Positions 23,807-35,747 of a DNA stretch of 64,000 nucleotides are shown here, one piece after another (within the stretch, counting starts at the first letter, position 1; each line of letters opens with the position of its first letter). Both the position numbers and the translations under genes were made by a program. The DNA comes from Cryptomeria japonica (taxonomy: Eukaryota > Streptophyta > Pinopsida > Cupressales > Cupressaceae), in contig NC_081411.1 in the NCBI RefSeq assembly GCF_030272615.1, positions 831,872,160 through 831,936,159 of the forward strand, written 5' to 3'. The notes beneath the pieces were generated by a model. The model saw only the letters and a list, made by a program, of their open reading frames with translations, was not told where the DNA came from and did not search any database.

Positions 23807-23888
23807 ACACTTTGCTTGAGTGATTTGATATTTATTCGTCTTCTTTATTTCTCTTTTTGGTATTGCCTTTATATTTATTCTAATTTGT

Positions 23889-23904
23889 ATATTTGTATTT
23901 TGTT
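23889..23904. repeat. LINE target-site duplication, left copy
   Basis: ATATTTGTATTTTGTT, 16 bp, identical to 30102-30117. It flanks the LINE on its 3' side. Confidence 0.9.
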
Positions 23905-24069
23905 TTTGATTAAGTAAAAATAGGTTTTAGGGGACCCGAAACCCGATTACAATTTGAAAGATGAGCATGAAAGAGACGAAACAAAACGGCTGCAAAAAAC
24001 CAGCACAAAAACCAGTAGCTAAGAAAAAGACAGCAAGAAGCCAACAAGAAGTTGGCTCCAAACCCAGCA

Positions 24070-25675
24070 TTACAAATTACTTGAAAACTTCAATAGATTC
24101 CTCAGCATTCTGAACCAAGAGCATCATCGCCTTGGCCGCTTCCCTCAGGTCATTGCTATCCTCTCTCAGCTGGCTATCTTTCATGTTGATCTCCATCCCA
24201 GTAGTGTTCTGCCTTGTTTTGCGCCTGGGCGTCTGGTGGGTGGTGCTGGAAGCTGGAATATCATCAATGATAACTAGATTCTTATCCTAATTTTTCATTT
24301 CCAGATGATCCACCAAAGCATTCATGTTCTGTGATGAGACTTTGAGGACCTGGAGACTATGGTTCATAAATTTTTTTAGAGCCTTCTCAGTACGAGCAAC
24401 CCGGGTGTTGATGTTGTCTTTATCCTCTTCAGCCTATTCTTTTAAATTTCTTATAATGTTCTCCAGGTGTTTCAGATCCCCTTTGATAAAATCTTTTTCC
24501 AGCCAATCCTCCATCTCAATTTCCTCTTCAGCTTCACTAGTTTTCGTCTCATCATTCTTTCTCCCAGAGTCCTTAATCAACTTATTAATCTTGTTTTCCA
24601 ACTCCCTCTGTTTACTTTGCATGCTAGTAATGTTGTCGACAACCCATTTTTGGAAGTTGAAGGACTCCAGAGTATAGTTACGGGTAGTATTCAAGATGGT
24701 GTTCATAGAATCCCTACCCTGTTCAGTGCCCACAGAGTTAGGATTGTCATCCTCCTTAGAATTTAGAGAAACATTCCTGCTGTCCGAGCCCATAGGGTTA
24801 GAGTGAGGGTTTTCAGAGTTACCCCCTTCATCCTCTTCACCAATGTTCTCATCCTTTTCATACTCCATATCAGTTTCAAAATCCTTACCCTTTTCCTCCT
24901 CCACATCATAGTGCTCCTCCATTTCCACATTATCTGTGTTAGCTCTCCTTTTTTTGTGGGTAGAGGCATTAGGCTGATCCTCATCCAAATCTGAATCTTT
25001 GCTGCTCTCAGAGATATGACCATTCATGATTAGAGGGTCATCTTTGGTCACCCTAGCCTTGTCCTTCAGATGTTCATAAATGAGCAATATAAGCCCCTGA
25101 TGGGCTATAGGGTAAGAGTTAGGCTTTTTAGCGTGGTCAGCAAGACTCTCATTCAGAGAGGACGCTAAATAGAAAGGCAGGGATATTTTAGCCCCATGAT
25201 GGAAGTGGTTCAAAATAGCAAAGTGATAGTTATATATTTTTGTAAATCTACCATCCATAGTTAAATACTCCATTAAAACCCTTAAAACTTTTTGCCAAAA
25301 GGGCTTTATCTGCTGGGGAATGTAATAGGAAATGTTGTCTTTCTTCACAAGCTTGCCCTTCTCGTCCTCCGATTTCGAAAAGATTTTGAACACTTCAGCC
25401 ACATACTTCCGATCTCTGTAGAATTTGGTGCCCTCCTTCTAAAGACCCGTGACCTCTGCGACCAGGTTCTCATCAATTTTCCATATCTCCCCAAAAAAAG
25501 TGACTCTGTTGTTACTCCAACTCTAGTAAAACTATGAGAAACAAAATTTCTGCTTCCGTGAAGCTTTTCCATATAGTTAGTAAAGCTATATCTGTGAAGT
25601 CTTCTCCAAACTTTTCCTTCACTCTTCCAATTTTCGCATCCTGGGGTCTCGTTCCTATTTAAATTACCACCCATT
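24070..25675 (-). pseudogene. Acidic coiled-coil ORF at the 3' end of the LINE, function unknown
   Basis: Downstream of RNase H, a reading frame begins with MGGNLNRNETP at about 25675, loses frame near 25520, has a TAG near 25440, and is open for 322 codons at 24434-25402. It then continues as coiled coil to about 24070 across two stops. Visible parts are an N-terminal block with GEIWKIDENLVAEVTGL, a middle with MEYLTMDGRFTKIYNYHFAI and ISLPFYLASSLNESL, a long Asp/Glu-rich stretch and a Lys/Glu heptad region. I do not recognise it as an L1 ORF1. The VTGL block resembles part of ORF2 in the E1/E2 elements. It could be a captured gene or a second gag-like ORF. Confidence 0.55.
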
Positions 25676-25903
25676 TTGAACTCCAGGTAGAAGTACCAGC
25701 AGCTATAATTCACAGTCCATAGATGAAACCCCAAATGCTTATAAATTCTGGAGTTACAGAACAGAGACTCTTTTGTTTTTTTGAAACTTATGTTTATGGC
25801 CGCACTAACCCAACAATTATGATTATAATCTTCCTCACACATATGATCATGGAAATGATGCCAAAAAGCACTCATTAATTTGTAGTTAATCCGCCCCCAA
25901 AAT

Positions 25904-26617
25904 CTATCTTTGGAATTCGTTTCCCAAAATATAATCATGATATGAACTTGACCCATTGATACGATCAAAATATAATTTCTCTTTAACCTCCCTTTTACAA
26001 TGAGTTTCTCCAATATATTTAACATTATTCTCTAAATTGACCCCTTCATTTGCTAAGAGATCCACAACCTTATTGCCTTCTCTTAGAGTATGAGTTATGC
26101 TTATACTAACATAGTTTTTTAACAAATATTTAGCACTTTTAACTAAGTTAGTAATATTCCAAGAGATAGAGCTTGTACCTTTGAGGGCTTGGATGATGTT
26201 TAAGGAGTCCCCTTTGAGCCAAATTTTTTTGAATTTGAATCCCTGAGCAAGCTGGAGGCTTTTTAACATGGCCAAAGCTTTGGCCACATTATAATTTTGG
26301 ACCCCAAAAGGAGAGGCAAAAGCTGCAATGCAGACTCCTTGAGCATTTCTAATTACTCCTCCACCACCAGACTTCCCAGGGTTGCCCTTAGCTGCCCCAT
26401 CAAAATTCACCTTTATCCAATCATGATTAGGAAAGTGCCAAACAATATTATCTCTCTTGTTCTTCTTGTCAGATTTGTAGAGTTTATGTATTAGATTCCA
26501 TTCAGTGAGGATTTCTTTTTCCATATCATTCACATCAGTAACAAACCATTGCTTATTATTCTTGTGAGGAATATTGATGTTCTCTTTTATAGCCCTGCAG
26601 ATTTTTTCAAAAACCAC
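25904..26617 (-). pseudogene. LINE RNase H domain
   Basis: An RVT_3-type RNase H at the C-terminus of ORF2. Motifs are KVNFDGAAKGNPGKSGGGGV (Asp), NYNVAKALAMLKSLQLA, WLKGDSLNIIQALKG (Asp) and HTLREGNKVVDLLANEGV (the final His/Asp block). The catalytic Glu expected in the second motif (usually AE-A) is Lys, so the enzyme would be inactive. RNase H domains are known in plant L1 elements. Confidence 0.85.
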
Positions 26618-27430
26618 CTAAGAGTTACACTTAACTTCCCTAAATATTTTATTATTTCGTTCTTTCCAAATGCCCCAGCAAATCATGGGGAGGGTCAAAG
26701 ACCAAAGGTTCCTGATAAGCTGGCATTTGGTGGGGAAGTTCCATTGCCAAATAATATCCTTGATACTCTTATTCATAACCCAATTAACTTTCCATTTCTC
26801 CCACATCTTACACCAAATTTCCTAGGTAAAGGAACAGTGAAAAAAGAGATGATCAACCGATTCTTCCTCTTTCTAGCATAGCTCACATCTATTAGGGAAT
26901 TTGAAACCTCTTCAGACCAAGTTGTCAAGAGTAAGGGTACTATTATGAGAAGCAAGCCAAAAGAAAATATTTACTTTAGGGATCAGAATGTTGTTCCAAA
27001 CTTTACTCCAAATGGGATTACTGGTCTGAGAAAAAGTATTTTTGTAGGTAGAGGCAACCGTAAATTCACCTCTAGGATTACTTTTCCATAGAAAAACATC
27101 ATCATAGTCTTTGTTAGGGGAAAAGGACAGCAGCTCCTTCTGGAGTAAGGTAAAACCAAAGTGAATAACATCAAGCCTCACCCATTTGTCCTCCTTCTAG
27201 TAGTCACACACCATAAGCCCAAACCTCCTTTTACATTCCTCAATAACTTGACTATTGTCTTGATCATAAAGAGCTTCATTCTTCATCCAAGGGTCCTCCC
27301 AAAACCTTATTCTATCGCCTTTTCCTAGGACCCATCCAGCTCCAGCTTTGGCCACTTTTATGGATTTGGTAATACTGTTCCAAATAAAGGATCCAACAGG
27401 AAGGTCTTCAGAATTAAGGACCCCTTGGAT
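26618..27430 (-). pseudogene. LINE zinc-binding RT-associated region
   Basis: Segments WKSNPRGEFTVASTYKN and IWSKVWNNILIPKVNIFFWL at 26912-27181 match the zf-RVT region that follows plant L1 RTs. CWGIWKERNNKIF at 26618-26806 is the typical end of it. Stops break the frame around 26900 and 27190-27430. Confidence 0.75.
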
Positions 27431-27433
27431 TGG

Positions 27434-28970
27434 CTAATTCTGAATATATTTATCAAACCATATTTGATTCCAATCTTTCTTGGTATCATAAGCTCTCCAT
27501 AATTGTTTTGCTAGAAGAGCTTTATTGAATGTTTTTAGAGCTTTAATCCCCAACCCTCCTTTGTTTTTTGGTCTACAAAATTTGTCCCAAGCAACCAAGG
27601 ATATCCTCTTTTTTTCTTCAACTCCTGACCATAAAAATCTCTTCTGGATTCTTTCCAATGCTTCAACAAATTTAGCCGGGACACCAAATAAGCTGAGGGC
27701 ATAAACAGGGAGGTTTTGGAGTGTAGCTTGAAGGAGCTGCAATTTCCAAGTCTAAGATAACATGGAACCTTTCCACCCAGCTAGTTTTTTATTGAATTTA
27801 TCAGTAAGCATGTTCCAAAAGCAATCTGGGGGAGTTAAACCAAGGGATGACCTAGATAGGTGTAAGGGAGCATTTCCACCTTGCACCCAATAATTTTAGC
27901 AATCTTCTGTTTTATGATCGAAGTATTCATGAAATATATAGCCGATTTGTCCCAATTGATTTGCTGACCAGTAGCCAAAGCATAGGAATTAAGAGCAGTT
28001 TTGAAGGCCACAGCCTCCCTAACAGAGGAAAATCCCATGAGGATAGTGTCATCAACAAATTGTTGATGAGAGCAAAAAACTTTAGCAGAGGAAGGTTGAA
28101 GGCCTTTGATGGTTTTATTCAATTTCAGTTTGTAAATCAATCTGCTCATGCTCTCAGCCAAAATGGTGAAAAGAATAGGAGATATGGGATCTCCTTGTCT
28201 GAGCCCCCTTGATGATTTGAAGAATTTTGTAGAAGATCCATTAATTAGAATAGAAAACATTGGAGTGGTGGTCAACTCTCTGATAATTTTTATTATCTTT
28301 CCATCAAATCCAAAAGCCTCCATGATTTTGAAAAGAACATGCCAATCCACTCTATCATAAGCCTTCGCCAGATCCAATTTTATCAGGAAGCCTTCTTTTT
28401 TAGCAACATTGAGTGAATGAATGTTCTCATGCACAAGAATGATAGAGTCCAATATCTACTTGCCAGGAACAAAACCTTTCTGCTCCTTAGAGATGATGAA
28501 GGGGAGAACAACCAAAATTCTAGTGGTCAAGACTTTGGATATGATCTTATAGAAAGAGTTACATAGACTTATTGGCCTAAATTTTCCTATAGAATCCGCC
28601 CCAGCAACTTTAGGGATCAGGGCAATAAATGTGGAATTGAGTTCCTTAAGAATTTTTCTAGATCCAAAAAATTCTTTGACCGCATTAACCATGTCTTCTT
28701 CCACAATATGCCAAAATTCCTGGAAGAAAAACATAGGGAGTGGAGCTTTATCCCCTTGAAACAAAAAGACAGTTTTTTTAATTTCTCCAGTAGATGGGAT
28801 AATAGATAGGGCCTTATTCTAAAAAGGATTAATGATCTTGGGAATGATATTAACCAAATTGTGTTGATGGGTATGATCAATGTCCTTGTTACTAGTGAGG
28901 AGCTGATTGAAGAAGCTGACAGCTTCATCCTTGATTTCATCCTTATTGAGAAGAGTTTTGTCCTCGACAA
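27434..28970 (-). pseudogene. LINE reverse transcriptase
   Basis: The RT core of ORF2. Blocks in order are FIALIPKVAGADSIGKFRPI and SLCNSFYKIISKVL (28456-28764), GFLIKLDLAKAYDRVDW, SSRGLRQGDPISPILF, the active-site block FVDDTILMG and INWDKSAIYFMN (27835-28452), then FLWSGVEEKKRISLVAWDKF and GLGIKALKTFNKALL (27434-27742). The catalytic Asp pair is kept. Stops near 28455 and 27835 and a break around 28770-28818 disable it. Confidence 0.9.
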
Positions 28971-29274
28971 TAAGTCTTGAAATTCTATTCGCAGCTTTAT
29001 GTTTTAAAGATGTCATGTGGAAAAATTTAGTGTTTATGTCCCCAACCTCCAGCCAAATCGCCCTAGATCTCTGCCTCCAATAGATTTCTTCCCTAGAAAT
29101 AATGTTGTGAAGTTTGACTAAAACATCATCTTCCATGGCTTTGGAGTATTTTTAATAGCCATCTTTCTGTATAGAATTTTGGATCTGAACCAGATCCTCC
29201 TTTAGCTTTTTCTTTGCATCAAAAATATCACCAAAGACCTTCTTGTTCCATATCTTAATGTTAACTTTGGTATT

Positions 29275-30101
29275 TTAAAGTTTTTTGGCCACTTTATACA
29301 TGGCAGTTTCATTTACATCAATATTCCACCAGTTGGCAATAGATTTTTCAAGATTAGGGTCGGAAATCCACATCTTTTCAAACTGAAAAGGGAAGCTCTG
29401 ATTATTCTTAAAATTCTCAGCAACAAAAGAGATGGGATAATGGTCTGAACCAATTCTATTAATAACAGAAAGGGAACATCTATGAGAAATAATCCAATCA
29501 TTAGTGACAAGGGATCTATCAAGTCTTACCTGATTGAGATCTTCACCATCCCTTCGGTTAGACCAAGTGTAGGATACCCCATTGAGATCCATATCAATGA
29601 GAGCATTGTGATTAATAAAGTCCATCAAGTCAGATCTGCTGTTTGGTTGAGCTTGAGTACCCCCATATTTGTCAATGTCTTGCAGAGGAGTATTGAAATC
29701 TCCCATCACAACCCAGCTATTCAAAGGGAAAGAATTTCTTTTTTGTTGGATTTTATCCCAGAATTTTCTTCTGGCAGATTTGGAGTTAGGGGCATAGATA
29801 TTAGTAATGACACATTCCTTTCCATCATAGATGCTTTTAGCTTTTAGGGATAAAATATTTCCATCTTCATCAATCATTTCTCCAGAGATGGTTTTCTTGT
29901 TCCAGAAAATAGCTACCCCTCCAGATGCTCCATTCGAGCTACTGCCACAAACTCCTCCATTTTTAAAGAAGTTTAATTTCTCCACTTTCTCTTTACTCAT
30001 TTTGGTTTCCTGTACCAGGATGATATCCGGATTTTGATCTTGAGTGAGGTTCCATAATATATCCTGTTTATTGAGACCATTTAGGCCTCTGATATTCCAA
30101 G
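29275..30101 (-). pseudogene. LINE apurinic-like endonuclease
   Basis: The EEP-type endonuclease that nicks target DNA. From the 5' end come SWNIRGLNGLNK, DIILVQETKM (Glu), GGVAIFWNKK, ITNIYAPN, SWVVMGDFNTPL, SYTWSNRRDG, VRLDRSLVTNDW and RIGSDHYPI. All usual catalytic motifs are readable. The element begins one or two residues before SWNIRG, so the initiator Met is missing. The region 28819-29274 links it to RT and is split by stops at 29275 and near 29137. Confidence 0.9.
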
Positions 30102-30117
30102 ATATTTGTATTTTGTT
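30102..30117. repeat. LINE target-site duplication, right copy
   Basis: ATATTTGTATTTTGTT, identical to 23889-23904. It lies at the truncated 5' end of the LINE. Confidence 0.9.
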
Positions 30118-30910
30118 ATATTGTACACTTATTTTCTAATTCCACTTTTTGCTCTTTTTTTTGTATTATTTAACTATATAAATATGATATTATTTTTTCA
30201 TTTTTAGAGTTATATTTTTTTAAATGTTTTTACTTTTGTTTTGATTTTATTAATCTTTTATTTCCATTTCCTTTTAATTTCTTTATTTATATGTCTTCTC
30301 GTCTCTTTGGTGTTTATTCATTTTCTTATTTCTATTTTTTTCTCTTTTTTTAATGTTTGGTCTCCTTTTGTATTATTGGCCTTATTGTTCCCTCAATCTA
30401 CATGCTTCCTTTCTCACCTCCCTTCTCTTTTATACTTTGTGTTTGCAACTTCACACCTATTGTGATTCTTTTGGCTCTCATTATCATGATGATGGATCAC
30501 AAAGTGTGATCCAAAACATTGATACAAAAATCTTGTACACAATATAATCCAAAAACAACTATCTATCAATATTAAAAAGATCATATGATCCTCTTAATAT
30601 CGAAATATAGAAAAGATTGTGCATTAATCTAGAATTAGCAAATATAAAAAGGAGTATATTGTATGTACTAGCTTACGATTTTATAAAAATTGTAATGCCC
30701 ACCTTACATCATTTGAATTTTGCATTAACCTAGCCTCACCAATTTTTATTGATATATTTTAGAAAAAAATCTTTTACTTGACTAATCTAACTACTTTAAA
30801 TATTTACCTATGGACACACATGTCATGTAAAGTCCTATTATTCAAATGGTTTCTTCAACTTTAAATTAGTAAATGGCAATTTTATTGTAGAAATTCACTC
30901 GCAACATTGA
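30118..30910. other. T-rich and A/T-rich spacer
   Basis: Very T-rich up to about 30360, then plain AT-rich sequence. No gene, RNA or element signature seen. It continues the flank seen left of the LINE at 23807-23888. Confidence 0.5.
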
Positions 30911-30917
30911 TATTAAG

Positions 30918-31270
30918 TATGTTGGAGAATAAGCTACACCAAGATTATAGATGGATTTATCACAAGTGGGATAGTAACTCAATTGTAGAGGGCCCCAATA
31001 GAAAATGGGTGGTCCTATGTTTAAATCCTATTTTCTCCATGAAAAATATTCAACATGTTATTAGAGCTAGACCTAGGCTAGGACCCCCGAGCACCTATAG
31101 CATGGCTCAAGTGGAAGTGTTTGAGAATGAGTTAAATCTATACCATAGATGGATTTGTTACAAGTGAACTAGTAGCTCAATGGTAGGCCACCTTAGTGGC
31201 AAAGACATGGTCATAGATTCAAGTCTCGGTTGGTCCATGTAAAAGGCTCAACAAAGGATAGGAATAAAGC
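30918..31270 (+). repeat. SINE-like tandem pair with tRNA-type boxes
   Basis: Two related units about 195 bp apart share AGATGGATTT(A/G)T(C/T)ACAAGTG and downstream text. Unit 2 has an A-box-like TAGCTCAATGGTAGG (31173-31187) and a B-box-like AGATTCAAGTCTC (31215-31227). Unit 1 has weaker forms at about 30972-30990 and 31016-31028. The spacing fits a pol III promoter of a tRNA-derived SINE. The 3' ends and target duplications are not clear. Decayed copia PBS sequence is an alternative for unit 1 (TTATTAGAGCTAGACC near 31056). Confidence 0.4.
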
Positions 31271-33430
31271 AATAATTTTTCATTAATGAAACTAAATTAT
31301 GGATATTGATGTATATTATTTGTTCATGTAGGTGTAGATCAATTAACAAGGGGAAATGAACTTATAAATTTATTTTTATGTAGAGTCAAAAAGAAACCAT
31401 GGGATTCCTCTTAAGAAGATATTCACTTTCAAAAAGAAACATCTGATTTCAAGTTCAAATGAAAAATTTATGGCCTTAGTAAGTTTCTATAGCTTTTTCA
31501 CATATATTTGGTGGTTACTCAAATCAAGTGAAGTTGCATAATCATAGTTACCTACCGAGAAATTTTGCATGTAGAGGGATATTTCACAACTACCGAGGTA
31601 TTTTTATAATGTTTTAGTTCTCTAAGTGGTATCTTTCAATTGTTTTCTTAATCAACTTTTCCTAAATGTAATGCATACAGAGAGTGTACAACAAAGAGAT
31701 TATTTACTTTAAAATTCCCAACTTCTATGTTTCTTGTTTGAGCCTAAGGCATGTTGTAATTACATAATGAATCCATGAAGGCTCAATAAGGGTAATACAT
31801 AACCTAAAGGCAATTCATTTCAAGTCTTGAAAAATATTGTGGAGGCTAATTATGAGATAGAAGATAAATACACAACAAAGATGTGAGAATACTAGTAAAA
31901 GTGTGCTAAGAAAGTATCATACTTTGAGAATTATGTCATTAGCTAAAAAATTCTTCCTATTACCACTTGCTTGAATGATCTCCTCAAACTCATGGATGAA
32001 TAGTGGGAAAAAGGTACCAAAACTTATTGGAGGTATGCTTATTTAAGTGAAAGATCCTCCTATTTATATTTTTTTTACCCCTTAGTAAATATTTTTTCAC
32101 CAGTTTATCTATTTCGTATAAGTATATTGTTCCTTGTGCAACCAACCCTCTAGAAGTTCTTAAATAACTAAATATTTGTTGTTCCTCATCCTTATAATTA
32201 ATATTTTCTTATGCCAACAATCTATAGTAAATTTAAAAAACATCTACAAGTGTTAGGATATTGTTAATTGATATTGATGTCCTTGAAGGCCTCAAATAGG
32301 CAAAAAGATAGTGAAACTCTAAAGAAGATAGTATAAATGAGGAAATATGACTTCATTCTATCTACTAAACATAGATCCATGTATAAGTGGGATAGCATGC
32401 ATTCTCTTATGCAAATTTTCTCCCACACTCTACCAACTTTGATACACATTTTATTAGGCTAATATGGAATGATCATTCACTCTTTCCCAGTAGCATGATG
32501 CCACAAGAAGATTTTTTGTCACCAATGAGAAGTATAGAGCCATCCATTTGCATGCATCCAAATCCAATGACGTCCCTCTCCTCAGGATGTTTTCTCTCTC
32601 AAACAACCATTACAATGTTGCATCTATATTTATGTTTGATGTATATACCAATAATGTCCTAATCAACACTTGTCATATCCTTCATATATCCTCTAACATG
32701 ACTATCATCTCCCCAATTGAGATATGGAATGTGCTCATTTCTAAATTCTATCTCTTTACTAGCATTATGAGCATCACTCCATACAGTTGGATAACAAGCA
32801 TATTTGTCATGTGCTTGAGCATGTAAGCTCATAGAGTCACTCAATACCCCAAACCTCTACTCTAATATATCCAATGACTACAATCCCTCCTATTCAATAT
32901 TCCATAGCCCCTATTGGTATTCTTTGATCTAGTAGCCTATTTCTTTGCATGTATCTCCATCCCCCTTTTCCCCTTTTCCCCCCAAAGAACAACCACTGAG
33001 TTGCCTAATTCATCTATTGAGTTCCTCGTGCAACAATTGATTCTCATTTTCTCATACTTTGCACAACCATTGAATTTTTATATTTAATTGGTGTGTTGTC
33101 GCCCAACCATCATTTTATGCAATCATTATGGTTCCACAACTATTAGAATTTTACACAACCACCCCATTTTACCCTTCATTAATGACCCTAAAGTAAAATA
33201 ATGATTAGGATATTGATACTCATCATGATACTTTTCTCCTCTAGATGATTGTGTTACCTTGCTCACTCTACTTGATGTTTCTCAACTAGCATGTTCTCCA
33301 ACTACTCTTTTTCTCTACTCTCTAGTTCACTATGGGCTCAGATAAAAATGAAAATTTTTTCTTCCCCTGCCCTATTTATTTGTAAGGAAGTTAAGTAGCA
33401 GAACAACTTCCTACACTAACCTTGAGAGGA
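31271..33430. other. AT-rich sequence without recognisable features
   Basis: About 2.2 kb of low-complexity-leaning, AT-rich sequence. Open frames are short with unbiased content. I see no TE domain, LTR pair or RNA gene. It may be very old transposon DNA. Confidence 0.45.
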
Positions 33431-33439
33431 GGGTAATGC

Positions 33440-34620
33440 AAAAAAATTTATAGATCGTCACAACAGTTACAGAAAATAGAAATAGAAATAATAACATTCA
33501 AACCATAACACAATGATTTACGTGGGGAAAACCCTTTCGGGAGAAAAACACCACACTTCAAAAGCCACCCAATATATTATTCAACAATAAAAAATAGATT
33601 ACAATATACTTGCAAAGCACTTGCTTTTCGCAGGAGTAATACTAATCAAAGATTCAAAGGTAACACAATAGCCATAAGACTCTTACACACAACCTCTATC
33701 GCACACACCTCATAGATGTTACAAGTGTGGTTGTCATTGCACCAAAAGATCAACCTATTAATGCCTGATACAACCACTAGACTTATAAAATCCACAGGAG
33801 GTGGTTAATCCATGTCACAAACCTGAGCGTTGTATTGCACAGCACAAGGAGACCAAGGGCGCACACCTTGCAACAATCCCCCCTCCAACACAAGTGAGGG
33901 GTTTGAACCTATGACCAAGCTCTGATACCACTTGTTACAAGTGTGGTTGTCGTTGCACCAAAAGATCGACATGTTAATGCCTAATACAACCATTAGACTT
34001 ATAAAATCCATAGGAGGTGGTTAAGCCATGTCACAAACCCGAGTGCTACACTACACAGCACAAGGAGACCAAGGGCGCACACCTTGCAACAATATATAAG
34101 AGATACAATACAAGAAACCATCAAACAGTATTACAAAACCATGGGTTAAAACCAAGCAATAAGGTGTAATGGACCTTATCTCCCTTCTAGATGCCATATG
34201 ACATGTTCAAACACACATCAACACATGTCCCTCCCTTTTACAGCTCATTTAAGTTTTTGATATATTTTATATTTCCTATTTCAGGAGTACAAACTTCTGG
34301 AGGCCATAACTTGAGAACCGTGTGTCCTATTGACAAACCATTTGAAGTGTCAGAAATCTCACAAAATGATCTATTGCCTCGTAAACCACTATGCCACTTA
34401 TGCCCACTTTTCAAGGCATTATCGAGGGTCTAAAGTCTCCAAAATTAAGTTTCAACCTTTAATCACACCCCTCCAAAATGGAAACTTTAATATCTTCAAA
34501 ACTAGTCATGATCTTGTGACAAAACTTTACTGTCATGCTTATCTAACCAACCAGAAGCTTCTAGGAGAATTTCGCAACATTTCATGCTTAAATGAAAACA
34601 TACTATAAATAGTAACGACA
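33440..34620 (-). mobile_element. Copia-type LTR remnant, probably solo
   Basis: On the minus strand, GGGTTTTCCCCACGTAAATC next to TGGTGTTTTTCTCCCG is typical of the R/U5 part of plant copia LTRs. No internal region is seen on either side, so a solo LTR or fragment is likely. A TRIM is inserted into it at 33717-34091. Outer edges are uncertain by 100 bp or more. Confidence 0.4.
33717..34091 (-). mobile_element. TRIM element, 375 bp
   Basis: Two LTRs of 159 bp each (33717-33875 and 33933-34091) flank a 57-bp interior. On the minus strand each LTR starts TGTTGCAAGGTG and ends ...CTTGTAACA. The interior holds the PBS TGGTATCAGAGC (33919-33930) and the PPT GGAGGGGGGAT (33876-33886). Flanks ATAGA (33712-33716) and ATATA (34092-34096) match at 4 of 5. 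It has no coding capacity, so it must have used enzymes in trans. It is a textbook terminal-repeat retrotransposon in miniature. Confidence 0.9.
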
Positions 34621-35747
34621 TGTAAATGCAAGGTTGAGACATCATTTTTCCAATATTATTCACCCCCTTTCATTGTTTTTTTTATCTCATTTTCTCCTTC
34701 CACCTCTATTTTTCTTTTGTTCAACCCAATTTTTCCTCTATATATTTTTCTATTATTTTTTCCTTTTGGGAGGCCACCCAAGCTCTTTTTTATTGCCTAA
34801 CCTATGAAGCGGAAATTACCCTTCTACCATATTTACTTCATTTCTTATACACCAAATAATTTTTCTCTCCCTAATTTTCAAGTGACCTATATGTTATTTG
34901 TCTTTCAAATAACATTAGTTTAACACCATTTTAGAGAAAATAAAAATTAAGACACGTGAAATTGACACTTTATCGATCTTGATTATTTATTCCATAAGTG
35001 ATCATTTGCATTTGATTAATCATCCATGTTCTTAACTTCTTTATTAATAAAATAATATTTAACAAAATATTTACTGCTTTAATCACATAATCCTTGTTCC
35101 CCATCTAAAATCATTTTCTAATTCATCCTTAAGGTCTAGCCCTTGGTAGATAATTATTGAATAATTATTTACCTTGACCCTTTATCCCCTTTTTCTCCCA
35201 AATTAAATAAATATTTATATTTATTTAATATTTATTTAATATTTATTTAATTGCCTAATTTGTGCACTTTTCATTATTCACCCTTAATCCTCCATTATCA
35301 CCTATTTATCCTCTAATCATGGGCACAAGGGATTAACAATTATTAACCTTGGATTTGACCCACCCAAGTCTTCATGAGGGTCCACTTGTCACAACATGTA
35401 CATGACAAGTGGTACTCAATAATATAGCCAAAGCTTCTATTCCTTAAGTTTTTAATTTGTCCTAGGTACTTGGGTCATTGGGTAAATCTACCTCTTTTCA
35501 ATAAATCCTAGTTTTAAATTCTCCATGTTCTTGGAAGTATGGGACAATCCAAATTTTATTTTAAAAAAATACTCCCAAGTTTTGTAACCATACTCCATCA
35601 AATCTCCACCATCAATTATCTCCTATGTTCAATCCCCACCATTGATCTTTCTATAATCTTGTGGCCGCCCTTTCCAACTAATTACCATTATTTATTTGTC
35701 AAATCCTCCTTGATTGAGAGCTCTCGTACATTTTGGTTTATTGATCA
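34621..35747. other. AT-rich spacer
   Basis: No gene or element found. A small run of repeated ATTTATTTAAT units lies at about 35205-35250. Confidence 0.45.

Larger units (their letters stand above)
23905..30101 (-). mobile_element. L1-type LINE, 5'-truncated, with 3'-located extra ORF
   Basis: About 6.2 kb on the minus strand, flanked by identical 16-bp duplications (23889-23904, 30102-30117). The order is endonuclease, RT, zinc-finger region, RNase H, then an additional acidic ORF, then a short 3' UTR ending TACTTAATCAAA with almost no poly-A. The 5' end falls just at the start of the endonuclease, so any upstream ORF1 is missing, as expected for 5' truncation by target-primed reverse transcription. 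The reading frame is broken by several stops, so this copy is dead. Confidence 0.9.

Noticed and set aside
31271-33430. Small open frames (for example 32548-32826 and 32659-32844)
   Set aside because: They overlap on opposite strands, have no domain or codon pattern and lie in AT-rich DNA.
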